From Leptolyngbya sp. FACHB-321 (lineage in GTDB: Bacteria; Cyanobacteriota; Cyanobacteriia; Leptolyngbyales; Leptolyngbyaceae), in the NCBI RefSeq assembly GCF_014695975.1, contig NZ_JACJPI010000052.1, forward strand, positions 1-64,000: a stretch of 64,000 nt of DNA. Reading direction: 5' to 3'. Below, piece by piece: positions 1 through 7,261 of this stretch. The translations under genes and the position numbers were made by a program. Each line of letters starts with the position of its first letter. Within the stretch, counting starts at the first letter, position 1. Under the pieces are notes generated by a model that made no database searches, had not been told where the DNA came from, and worked only from the letters and a program-made list of their open reading frames with translations.

Positions 1-735
1 AACATTACAGCGGCAAAGATAGTTGGGGGGTAGCTCCCTGCAAAAATAGCTCGGTGCCAGGTTGATTCTTCGGCAAACGGTGGGGTAGTCCAATGCGGCT
101 ATCCCACCGTTCTGTTAAGTAAATCCCTATCATAGCCATCGCTGCTGCTGAAGGGAAGGTTGGGGCAATCGCCTTAATAGCGCTTATTAAATATAGACCT
201 AGGGGCACTGTAAAACTTGTTCAGCCAGTCTTAATAAAACAGATATAAATATCTTCACAATAGTCGTGTGCGTTGGTATTATAGCTGTTGCTAGTTCGAT
301 TAGGGCTTAAACTAACTTAGTTCGGGATAAGAATTAGGATAAGAAAGGGGCAAACCTGATAGGCTGAAAATGCTAAAATTTCATGCCCAGTTTGCCCCAC
401 ACTTAGTCTAGAAGACCTGTTCTGCTCCGTCGATTTCTGTAAGAGCTTTGAACCGTTCTGGAAACAGCAGCTTTTGAGCTTTGGGTTGCATCTTCGCAAT
501 CGACCTTAAAGCCTGAGATTGAGCGAAATCATGACGGTCTTGATTGAATTCTATCAGTAGTGCTGCCGCAGTTTTAAAACCTACTACCTGAAAAGTTGCA
601 GACTGAGTGGGAAAAGGCATTTCTCGTATTCGTTAGTTACCCGTAATTCATCGGATGGGTTCCCGACACGTGAGTACGGATGTGCGCCTATTTGCGTTCA
701 TGCTTTGGCAAGTGTGCATAAGCCATTTTTGCTGA
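1..735. other. Region with no gene I can support confidently
   Basis: Apart from the weak small frame at 408-620 I recognise nothing here. It borders the block of decayed insertion sequences and is probably non-coding or heavily degraded. The frame at 5-208 on the minus strand has no recognisable domain. Confidence 0.4.
408..620 (-). CDS. Possible small hypothetical protein (70 aa)
   Basis: The frame starts with ATG and encodes a 70-residue, soluble-looking protein with normal amino-acid composition. I do not recognise a family. No strong ribosome binding site precedes the ATG, and it lies in a region of decayed mobile elements, so it could be a chance frame or the relic of a longer gene. 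Its composition looks more protein-like than that of the overlapping frame on the same strand (317-499). Confidence 0.25.
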   Translation of the reverse strand: MPFPTQSATFQVVGFKTAAALLIEFNQDRHDFAQSQALRSIAKMQPKAQKLLFPERFKALTEIDGAEQVF

Positions 736-990
736 CTGGATGCCTTGACTCCAGTACTCCAGCCTAGAGAGTGGGTGATTGTAAATAATGCCACCTTTTA
801 TCATGGTAGACGTATTGCTTAACCACTTGCAGCCGGCAGGTGCTCAAGTCGTCTATCTGCCCCCTTATTCGCCTGACCTCAATCGCATTGAGAAATGCTG
901 AGCATGGTTGAAAAGTCACATTTGCAAACAGTTACGCTACTGCAACACATTGCCTAAGGCAATGGAGACTGTTCTAAATATTAGTTCGGA
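736..990 (+). pseudogene. IS630-family transposase remnant, C-terminal DDE part
   Basis: Translation from 736 reads DALTPVLQPREWVIVNNATF, the segment around the second catalytic Asp of DDE_3 (IS630/ISY100-like) transposases, where the expected DN is changed to NN. After a +1 frame change between about 819 and 833 it continues with VVYLPPYSPDLNRIEKC, holding the third catalytic residue (Glu). A TGA then replaces the usual Trp, followed by AWLKSHICKQLRYCNTLPKA. The N-terminal half is missing. It lies on the strand opposite to the IS630 element at 1176-3379, so it is a separate copy. Clearly dead. Confidence 0.8.
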
Positions 991-1177
991 TAAGGAATCG
1001 CCAGAAGTCCTGGCTTTCCGTGACTTGCTACCATGCTCTCGGTCAGGTTCTGATAAGATCCACAGTTGCAAATACTTTCAGTAGCAGGTCTTATCGAGAA
1101 AAATGACTGGCTGCTTGCTTGACTCAGGCTAGTCATAGTAGGAGTTTTAGCCTTCGGCTTAACCTGATCAAGTTATA

Positions 1178-1862
1178 CCAAATCAAAAAATCTCTGCGAT
1201 AGATAGGGCTTCTACAATAAAGCGAAAGCCAGTAACAGAAGCAACCGTTTTGGGTATCAATGCAGCAATGAGGTTGTCTACTTGGGTTTGGAGTTGGGTT
1301 AATTTCTTGAACAATCCCTAGTGTAGGTCTCTCTTCAAGTGCTGTCACAAGGGTTCATAGGGCTTTACCCCGCTAAAGGAAAAGCGTACGGGTTCAACTT
1401 AGGACAGTAAGGTGGTTGAAATAATGAGTATCAGATGATACTGTCGGGAAACACGAGGTTTTTGGCTTTGTGAAACGTCCCGTTATCGCCTTTCAGAATA
1501 TTAAGCGTACCAGGATAGGCTTGAGAGAACTGATTGGGAAAAAGCTGATAGCAGTCGCTATCAACAGGCGTAAACTGCAAAAAGAACTGCTCTCCCATCG
1601 TTGGTTCTACCGCACCATAGATCCAAAAAGCTTTGAACTGCCATTGTCAGCTGTCTAATGGTTTGACTTCCAAACTAGTAATTAAGTGCATAACAGTCGT
1701 CTTCAACCTAAAGCGATTTTCGTCTTGAGGAAAGTCGCTTTGAGTTGATACTTGGGTTTTGTGAGCGCAGCATACTGCTTGAGCAGGAGCAGGTCCTCAC
1801 TAAGATTTGCTGAAATGCCTTTAAGGCTTCCAGGTCCTGCTTCGCATCGGTAGTTCTATTTA
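1178..1862 (-). pseudogene. IS630 transposase, central and C-terminal part, broken
   Basis: Reading down the minus strand, pieces of one protein appear in shifting frames: TTDAKQDLEALKAF and NLSEDLLLLKQY near 1860-1780, then LKTTVMHLITSLEVKPLDS, a TGA, and QWQFKAFWIYGAVEP. It goes on through ILKGDNGTFHKAKNLV (second catalytic Asp), a TGA, and FQPPYCPKLNP at about 1420. Extra sequence then replaces the expected IERLW segment that carries the catalytic Glu. QHLKRDLH, a stop and KLTQLQTQVDNLIAALIP follow to the end. At least four lesions make it non-functional. Confidence 0.75.
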
Positions 1863-2687
1863 GTAAAGGATGGGGAAAAGAGGACACTTTTAACAACTTG
1901 AATGCTTCAAACGAATCAGTTGGTTGTAGTAATGAATGAAAGTCCAAATGGCACCGCTGTGATTATCGAGCTTCTTGGAGAACGCTAAGGTCTTTCTGAC
2001 CCAACGGACCAAACGGGAAACTCGTTGTTGTAAGGTGTTGTTCAATCGTTCAATGTAACTGGTCAATCCAGTTTCTTTGCCCACGGCCCAATGCCGTTGA
2101 CATGGCAGTACCGCCTTATATGCTTCCCAATAGTCGGTATAAATCATGGCAGATTGGCAATACACCGCTGATATTGAGTGCCACAAAGCGAGAGCCGAGT
2201 CACTCGAACGGTCACCGCTGTAGCAACCGACAATCTCATGCGTCGTTACGTCGAGGGCAAGCTAAACCCACTGCTGGTTGCCCTTGTTATCGACAAAGGA
2301 CCACAATTCGTCCATTTGTACAGTGAGTGTTCCTTTCGGCTTGGGTAACACTTGCACTTGACGTGGCACTGCTTCGTAGCATTGGCTCACATACTGGTGG
2401 AACCAGAATGGCGAGAGCTTGAGGACACGGACGATGCCTGCCAACGGGATTTTCTCTAGCGGTAAGCGGTTAACCAAAGCGCTCTTATCGGGCCCCCAAC
2501 GTTTCCACTGGGGATGCTTAACAAATTGGCGACCACAATCACGACATTTGTAATTTTGTTTGCCGCGTCGGGTGGTGCCATTTTTCATGATGTCTTCTAA
2601 GCCACAGTTAGGACAGCGCACGAAAGGAGGGATAGTTGACATAGCAATGAAAAGAGCAAGCTCTGGCTATTATCCCCTATCCTTTAC
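1863..2687 (-). mobile_element. IS1-family insertion sequence inside the IS630 element
   Basis: The transposase frame at 1890-2642 is bounded by an imperfect inverted repeat: GTAAAGGATGGGGA at 1863-1876 and, on the other strand, GTAAAGGATAGGGGA at 2673-2687. The length of about 825 bp fits IS1-like elements. A candidate target duplication is CTATTTAG at 1856-1863 against CTTTTTAG at 2692-2699 (7 of 8 matching), but it partly overlaps the terminal repeat, so the exact ends are uncertain. IS630 transposase sequence resumes on both sides. Confidence 0.65.
1890..2642 (-). pseudogene. IS1-family transposase, single in-frame stop
   Basis: One frame of about 250 codons begins at ATG 2642 with a zinc-ribbon DNA-binding domain (CPNCG at residues 9-13 and CRDCG around 33-37). 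A helix-turn-helix region follows, then the catalytic core starting with the DELWSF motif. At 2262-2264 a TAG replaces the Trp codon expected after NQQWV. The same frame then continues with LALDVTTHEIVGCYSGDRS, IYTDYWEAY (second Asp) and ERLNNTLQQRVSRLVR (Glu). Because the frame does not change, this is a nonsense mutation and not the IS1-type programmed frameshift. Confidence 0.85.
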
Positions 2688-2716
2688 AATCCTTTTTAGA
2701 AGGCTACTACCCTTTG

Positions 2717-2870
2717 TATCCCTCTTCTGTCACTCTAGTTGAATAGAAATCCACAAGCTACGCTGCACAGCGGTTTCGCTTCTCGGATGAGTTTTGGCAG
2801 TCTTATTGAGAAAGTGAGGCTAGATAAGGCTTCTAGAATTTACTCCTACGAAAGTGACAGAAGAGGGATA
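2717..2870. mobile_element. MITE-like element with perfect 18-bp inverted repeats
   Basis: TATCCCTCTTCTGTCACT at 2717-2734 is the exact reverse complement of AGTGACAGAAGAGGGATA at 2853-2870. The outer dinucleotide is TA on both sides, matching the TA duplication of IS630/Tc1-mariner transposition. The 118-bp interior has no coding capacity. Sequence near the end of the adjacent IS630 element (AGTGACAGATGAGATACTA on the minus strand, about 3335-3353) resembles the repeat, which hints at the autonomous partner. The element sits directly downstream of the IS630 N-terminal remnant. Confidence 0.7.
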
Positions 2871-3321
2871 TGAACCGGACGGGCAGCTTTGAGCTTTGCA
2901 TCCAAGCGATAGCGCACAAGGTGATGCACCGTTGCATATTCCGCTTCAATGTTCAAGGTCTTAGACCACCTTGCCGCACTTGCATGTAGCTGTCAAAGCT
3001 ACCTTTTGGGTCATCCAAGTGCCGGTTCAAGCGAGTCACTGCCTAGGCTGGAATGACGATCGGTCGGCCGGAACTCTGTCGTGTTTCTAGCAATCCCGTC
3101 AACCTGTTGTCGCAATACTGGCTCAACCATCGCTGCACACTGCCCTGATGCCGTTCAATGACTTTCGCAATCGCACTGACGCTCATCGCATTCGGTAATT
3201 GCAGCAAGTACAACACTTGCAACCGCTCTTTCAGGTGGGGGTTCGAGTACTGTTGGAGCAATGCTTCTAGCTCTGCTATCGTTTCTCGAATTTTAATCCG
3301 AGTGATGCCTGCTATTGCCAC
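2871..3321 (-). pseudogene. IS630 transposase N-terminal part, broken
   Basis: From ATG 3321 the frame encodes a homeodomain-like helix-turn-helix region of about 90 residues (SVSAIAKVIERHQGSVQRWL, then TGLLETRQSSGRP), typical of the N-terminal DNA-binding part of IS630 transposases, and stops at 3043. Beyond the stop, in shifting frames, come TRLNRHLDDPKGSFDSYMQV and IEAEYATVHHLVRYRLDAKL, the second half of the same DNA-binding region. Similarity ends at 2870, exactly where the MITE-like element begins. Confidence 0.75.
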
Positions 3322-3396
3322 TTCCTCAACACGCTAGAAGCTAGTATCTCATCTGTCACTCTCTTTTTTCAATTTGGTATTACATTGTCCCTTTAC

Positions 3397-3641
3397 CGAG
3401 ACAGCACAGTCATTTGCCGACCAGATTCAGGGCTCTGGGCGGTGGAGAACAAAGTGCATTATGTGACTCAAGGCAAAGATGCTTCTCGCATCTGCACCCC
3501 CCGTTGATACAGAGTTGGGCTCTAGCGCGAAATTACGCGCTCAATCTTTATCGTGACCATGGTTTTGCTAACATGGCTTAAGCACAGAAGCTATGAGGCT
3601 TTGGACTAGGCACACTAATGTCTCTATTTAAAGTGAAATAG
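3397..3641 (+). pseudogene. ISAs1-type transposase remnant, C-terminal part
   Basis: The plus strand reads RDSTVICRPDSGLWAVENK and VHYVTQGKDASRIC, then after a one-base frame change PLIQSWALARNYALNLYRDH, GFANMA, stop, AQKL, stop, GFGLGTLMSLFKVK and a final TAG. This is the C-terminal end of the DDE transposase found in ISAs1 and H-repeat-associated proteins (the W-x-[VI]-EN motif and the DASR region). The N-terminal three quarters are missing, probably cut off by the abutting IS630 element. Confidence 0.8.
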
Positions 3642-4053
3642 CCCTGGATAAGGGGCTGACTCTATCAGTTCTACAAAATAACAGAATGAAAGGGTGCAAA
3701 ACCTGTTTCTGGAGTATTCGTTCCGCAAGCTACCGTTGGCAACGCAACGAGTTTTTCAAGTGTTGGTGCTGCTTTCGACGACGCTCTGCTCATCTCTGTT
3801 CTCCACCCAAGGTTAGGGTTGAAAACCTTCGGAATGTTCACACTCATTTTAATTTCGATTGCCTTCACCCAAGATTTGTTTGCAGTTGCAGTACGATTAC
3901 GTGGTTAAAAAAATCAACTATATTCACAGAGCCTGAGACAGTATTACTCTTCCACAGCTAAAACCTGGAAAAGCTATACTGTTCGTTGCTCGGCTATGTA
4001 ATTTTGCTTAATAGATACGGGGCAAACCATTAAGGCTAGCTGGAGTTTGAAGT
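3642..4053. other. Intergenic region without supported gene
   Basis: This stretch separates the insertion-sequence block from the first intact gene. Two overlapping opposite-strand frames (3671-3868 minus, 3686-3961 plus) have no recognisable family; the plus frame is Cys/Trp/Phe-rich in a way typical of non-coding translation. Confidence 0.4.
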
Positions 4054-4488
4054 ATGCCTTTACCATCTTTTCTTTGGTTGTGGAAGATTGCAGCATGGTC
4101 GATGGGTTTTACGATTGCTGCTTATTTTTTGTTGGCAGCATCAGGTGTGGGTATAGCTGTTCAGCGTCAGCAGAAGGTCTATTCTTATTGGCTTCGTACC
4201 TTACACTTTTTGACGGGCGGAATACTTGTTGTATTAGTACTGCTTCTTTTAGGGATTGGTATTGTCGGTACATTAGGTCATTTTGGCAGTTTAGGTCATT
4301 CATGGCACTTGCTAGCAGGGTTAATTGTAGTAAGTTTAGTGTTTCTTTCTGCTTGGAGCGCTGTACAGATAAAGCTCTTGAAGCCTTGGGCTCGGTGGCT
4401 GCATGTCAGTACTAATGCTGTACTTTTTATAGGGCTATGCTGGGTTTCATTGACAGGCTGGGACGTAGTGCAGAAATACCTACCTTAG
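4054..4488 (+). CDS. DUF4079 family membrane protein
   Basis: A 144-residue integral membrane protein with four predicted hydrophobic segments (about residues 10-35, 50-78, 84-108 and 118-140). The segment GTLGHFGSLGHSWHLLAG and the ending VSLTGWDVVQKYLP are characteristic of the cyanobacterial DUF4079 family. The role is unknown; paired His residues in membrane segments would be compatible with a b-heme cytochrome fold, but that is inference. The next gene is upp in the same direction, 180 nt downstream, with no sign of coupling. Confidence 0.75.
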   Translation: MPLPSFLWLWKIAAWSMGFTIAAYFLLAASGVGIAVQRQQKVYSYWLRTLHFLTGGILVVLVLLLLGIGIVGTLGHFGSLGHSWHLLAGLIVVSLVFLSAWSAVQIKLLKPWARWLHVSTNAVLFIGLCWVSLTGWDVVQKYLP

Positions 4489-4670
4489 TGTGCTTTGGGC
4501 ACAGCAAATGTTTCTATAACAGTCCCAAATTAGTTGTGAGATTGAGAGGCTTGGTGAGCAAGAATTCCACTGGAAGCCTTGCTCACCATCCAGATAGGAT
4601 CGCTATAGTTGAAGGGCTACTAACTAAACGATGCTATGTATTACTGTTGCATCCATAAAGAGTTCTACCT

Positions 4671-5306
4671 ATGGCATATAGCGTCACAGTTATCAATCAT
4701 CCCTTAATTCAACATAAACTTACACTTATGCGGCGTGTAGAGACTAGTACTGCTAAGTTTCGATCGCTCATGACCGAGGTTAGTATGTTGCTAGCTTATG
4801 AAGTAACACGCGATTTGCCGCTCAAACAGGAATTAATTAAAACGCCGATTTGCGAGATGTCTGCCCCAGTTTTGGCTCCTGACAAAAAACTTGTCATTGT
4901 CTCCATTATGCGTGCCGGTCAGGGCATTTTGGATGGCATGCTACAGCTAATGCCGTCTGCAAGAGTGGGACATATTGGTTTGTATCGAGAGCCGACAACT
5001 TTGGTGCCAGTGGAATATTACTTTAAGGTGCCACATGACATCGAAGAGCGCGATATGTTAGTAGTTGACCCTATGGTAGCCACGGGTAACTCGGCAGCTG
5101 CGGCTGTTCAACGATTGAAGCAGACTAATCCACGATCGCTAAAGTTAGTGTGCTTGTTAGCGGCACCTGAAGGTATTCATAATTTTCATGAGCAGCATCC
5201 AGATGTACCAATTTTTACAGCTGCAATTGATGAAAAGCTGGACGAGCATGGGTATATTGTGCCTGGGTTAGGTGATGCTGGCGATCGACTGTTTGGTACA
5301 AAATAG
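4671..5306 (+). CDS. upp: Uracil phosphoribosyltransferase (copy 1)
   Basis: Soluble pyrimidine-salvage enzyme: uracil + PRPP gives UMP + PPi. The 211-residue length is standard. The PRPP-binding loop reads [15 protein letters not shown] (about residues 128-142), and the C-terminal uracil-binding segment [17 protein letters not shown] is intact. A second, divergent copy lies at 33154-33804. The next gene encodes a ureidoglycolate lyase, which suggests, but does not prove, a nucleobase or ureide nitrogen scavenging context. Confidence 0.95.
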   Translation: MAYSVTVINHPLIQHKLTLMRRVETSTAKFRSLMTEVSMLLAYEVTRDLPLKQELIKTPICEMSAPVLAPDKKLVIVSIMRAGQGILDGMLQLMPSARVGHIGLYREPTTLVPVEYYFKVPHDIEERDMLVVDPMVATGNSAAAAVQRLKQTNPRSLKLVCLLAAPEGIHNFHEQHPDVPIFTAAIDEKLDEHGYIVPGLGDAGDRLFGTK

Positions 5307-5468
5307 CTAACCTTGTTGGATACAAAGCACTTTGCGTTGGCATTAGAGTGCTTCTGCTTGAAGCTTTCGGTACAGCTTGGCTGTGGGGTCAGATATCAAC
5401 GTTCTGCTGAAGATAACTGACTTGCCTCTTTTTGCACCTTACAATTAACTCCAAGATCACTGCGTTCA

Positions 5469-5960
5469 ATGATGGAAGCTAAACTGCTGCAAACAATTCG
5501 TGCCCAGTTGATTACTTCAGAGTCTTTTCACCCTTTTGGTCAGGTGATCATCGCTTCAAGTGACCATAGACCTTTTGGCTTGGAGGCTGCACAGTTACAG
5601 CTGCAAAATGGGATTCCTCACTTCTACATCATGCGGCTACATCAACGCGGGCGGAAGTTTCATCAGATCACGCGGCATCAGCTCTGTACACAGTGCTTAG
5701 GGTCTTTAGAAGGTAAGGAATGGTTGCTGGCAGTTGCGCCGCCAAGTCAAGCAGCACTTCCTCGCTTGGAGGATATTGTGGCGTTCCGCATTCCTGGTAA
5801 TTGCTTTATCAAGTTAGAGGTCGGCACCTGGCACGCAGGACCATATTTTGATGATCCCTGGGTTGATTTTTACAACCTCGAATTAAGTGATACCAATCTT
5901 GTTGATCACGATACTTGCAGTTTGCTGGAGCATTACGGAGTGGAATGTGAGCTTGTTTGA
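5469..5960 (+). CDS. allA: Ureidoglycolate lyase
   Basis: AllA-family cupin enzyme splitting ureidoglycolate into glyoxylate and urea, a late step of purine and allantoin degradation. The 163-residue length matches the family. N-terminal FHPFGQVI, the central FKQ-like region (KFHQITRHQLCTQCLGSLEG) and the C-terminal stretch GTWHAGPYF followed by DFYNLELSDTN are family hallmarks; the last carries a likely metal-binding His. Two consecutive ATG codons (5469, 5472) make the exact start ambiguous. It lies 162 nt after upp on the same strand. Urea produced here would need nickel-dependent urease, not seen in this window. Confidence 0.85.
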   Translation: MMEAKLLQTIRAQLITSESFHPFGQVIIASSDHRPFGLEAAQLQLQNGIPHFYIMRLHQRGRKFHQITRHQLCTQCLGSLEGKEWLLAVAPPSQAALPRLEDIVAFRIPGNCFIKLEVGTWHAGPYFDDPWVDFYNLELSDTNLVDHDTCSLLEHYGVECELV

Positions 5961-6200
5961 TGGCTTCGAGCTTCTTTAGACAAAAGGCGTGCTGTGTAGG
6001 TCACCCTGGCCGCCAAGTAGCGTCTGAAGCGATCAAGCAGCTTTTGAATAACGTTGCGGTACTCTCTATGAGGGAAGCCTTCGGAGTTATTGTGTGCATT
6101 ACAAGCACGATAAAGCTTGACCTATCCTCTACAAGTCTTAAAGGCGAAGAGGTGTTTTTTCACTAACCCATGCAGCACAGAAAAAGTTTGGCGATCGAAA

Positions 6201-6223
6201 AAGCCCAGTATATAACTGGGCTT
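6201..6223 (-). terminator. Rho-independent terminator of petG
   Basis: AAGCCCAGT (6201-6209) and ACTGGGCTT (6215-6223) form a perfect 9-bp stem with a 5-nt loop. On the minus strand it is followed by a short T tract. It lies 29 nt downstream of the petG stop codon. Confidence 0.75.
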
Positions 6224-6251
6224 CGGTACTTGAAGAGAACGCTTTAGCAGG

Positions 6252-6365
6252 CTAAAGACCGAGTTGGTTGCCACGCTTATACTGAAGATAGGCAGCGACG
6301 AATAGTCCGGCAAGGGTGATGGGGATTAGCCCAAGCACAATACCTGAAAGAAGTGGCTCTACCAA
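6252..6365 (-). CDS. petG: Cytochrome b6f complex subunit PetG
   Basis: A 37-residue single-span thylakoid protein needed for assembly and stability of the cytochrome b6f complex. The translation begins (M)[19 protein letters not shown] and ends [12 protein letters not shown], near-identical to PetG consensus in sequence and length. The start codon is TTG (6363-6365, as CAA on the plus strand). GGAG lies 7 nt upstream on the minus strand, and no in-frame ATG fits the conserved N terminus. A terminator follows at 6201-6223. The gene is divergent from cytM. Confidence 0.93.
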   Translation of the reverse strand: MVEPLLSGIVLGLIPITLAGLFVAAYLQYKRGNQLGL

Positions 6366-6643
6366 GTTACAGCTCCTTTTGAATCAGTAATTTTTACGTG
6401 AGTTGCATATTCTCTTCTCATCGTACTAGGTTCATGACCAAAGCGCAGCAAAGACAGATAGGTTTTGGGGGACAGAAGGTGCAGTCTTGACAGCTTTGGA
6501 CTAAAGATGAAAGCGCTACGTTTGTTGCTTGCACTTTTAGAGTCTGAGAGAATTGCAAAGTTATCTGAAGAAGCTTTAAAATAGAGAAGTCGATGGATTG
6601 CTATCTTGATTCGACAACACTCTTTTGTGCAGCTTGAAAACTT

Positions 6644-7018
6644 TTGGATAATCAGCTTCCTACTAACGAAAGGTTGATTCAGCGGATTGCTCTTATGCTG
6701 TTAGCCCTCTGTTTTGCAGCCTTCTTAGCTGTTCTAGGGGTTTATCAGTTTCGTGCGTCTTCGCCTTATATGCAGGATGTTTTAGCAATCAAGGGTGATT
6801 CTGTACAGGGTCATGCCATTTTTTTGATGAATTGCGCTGGCTGCCATGGTACGGAGGCAGCGGGTCGGGTTGGACCAAGCCTGCGAGAGATATCCAATCG
6901 GAAGTCTAAGGTTAGTATGATCCATCAGGTGATTAGCGGGCAAACCCCCCCTATGCCGCAGTTTCAGCCTAGTCCGCAAGAAATGGCAGATTTGTTGAGT
7001 TACCTGGAAAGCCTTTAG
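6644..7018 (+). CDS. cytM: Cytochrome cM
   Basis: Small membrane-anchored c-type cytochrome of cyanobacteria, proposed to carry or modulate electrons between photosynthetic and respiratory chains. One N-terminal transmembrane helix (about residues 14-34) precedes a mono-heme domain with CAGCH at about 64-68 and the Met ligand in the PPMPQF segment (about 101-106). The length of 124 residues is slightly above the usual ~105 because the frame opens at TTG; an ATG at 6695 would cut into the membrane helix and is less likely. It is divergent from petG. Confidence 0.85.
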   Translation: MDNQLPTNERLIQRIALMLLALCFAAFLAVLGVYQFRASSPYMQDVLAIKGDSVQGHAIFLMNCAGCHGTEAAGRVGPSLREISNRKSKVSMIHQVISGQTPPMPQFQPSPQEMADLLSYLESL

Positions 7019-7261
7019 TCTGGCAGCGCTTTTACAGTTGCCGCCACTTTTACTGGCATAAGTTTCTAAAGCAATGTAGCTGTTGATCTTCGATCACGTT
7101 GTTTTAGATAATGGCGTTCTTCAAGTCTTCTCTTTCCTTAAGGGTTTCTTTTGACACTTGCCTGTACGCCCTCTGGCAGGATCAGCAGCATCACGGTAGA
7201 GTCAAGGAAAAGTAATTTTGTTGCAAGAAGTGGGGCAAGATTACGTCAGGCTGTGGATGCA

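Larger units (their letters stand above)
1176..3379 (-). mobile_element. Decayed IS630-family element carrying nested insertions
   Basis: Both ends show the same imperfect terminal repeat: ATACCAAATCAAAAAA at 1175-1190 and, on the other strand, ATACCAAATTGAAAAAA at 3364-3380. Each has a TA dinucleotide next to CCAAAT, matching the TA target of IS630/Tc1-mariner elements. N-terminal transposase sequence lies near the right end and C-terminal sequence near the left end, in the same orientation. Removing the inner IS1-type element (about 1863-2687) and the MITE (2717-2870) leaves about 1.22 kb, the usual size of an IS630 element. Confidence 0.72.

Noticed and set aside
5-208. 67-residue minus-strand frame near the window start
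   Set aside because: No recognisable family, no ribosome binding site, and it lies beside decayed mobile elements.
1351-1396. GGGTTCA direct repeats 39 bp apart inside the IS630 remnant, possibly an insertion with target duplication
   Set aside because: The intervening 32 bp have no terminal repeats, and the region is too decayed to tell insertion from deletion and drift.
1890-2642. Programmed frameshift of the IS1 transposase
   Set aside because: The two halves are in the same frame and are separated by a simple TAG, so no frameshift is involved.
3686-3961. 91-residue plus-strand frame rich in Cys, Trp and Phe
   Set aside because: Composition is typical of non-coding translation and an opposite-strand frame of similar length overlaps it.
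5957-6166. 69-residue frame overlapping the allA stop
   Set aside because: No family, no signal and no conserved context; likely chance.
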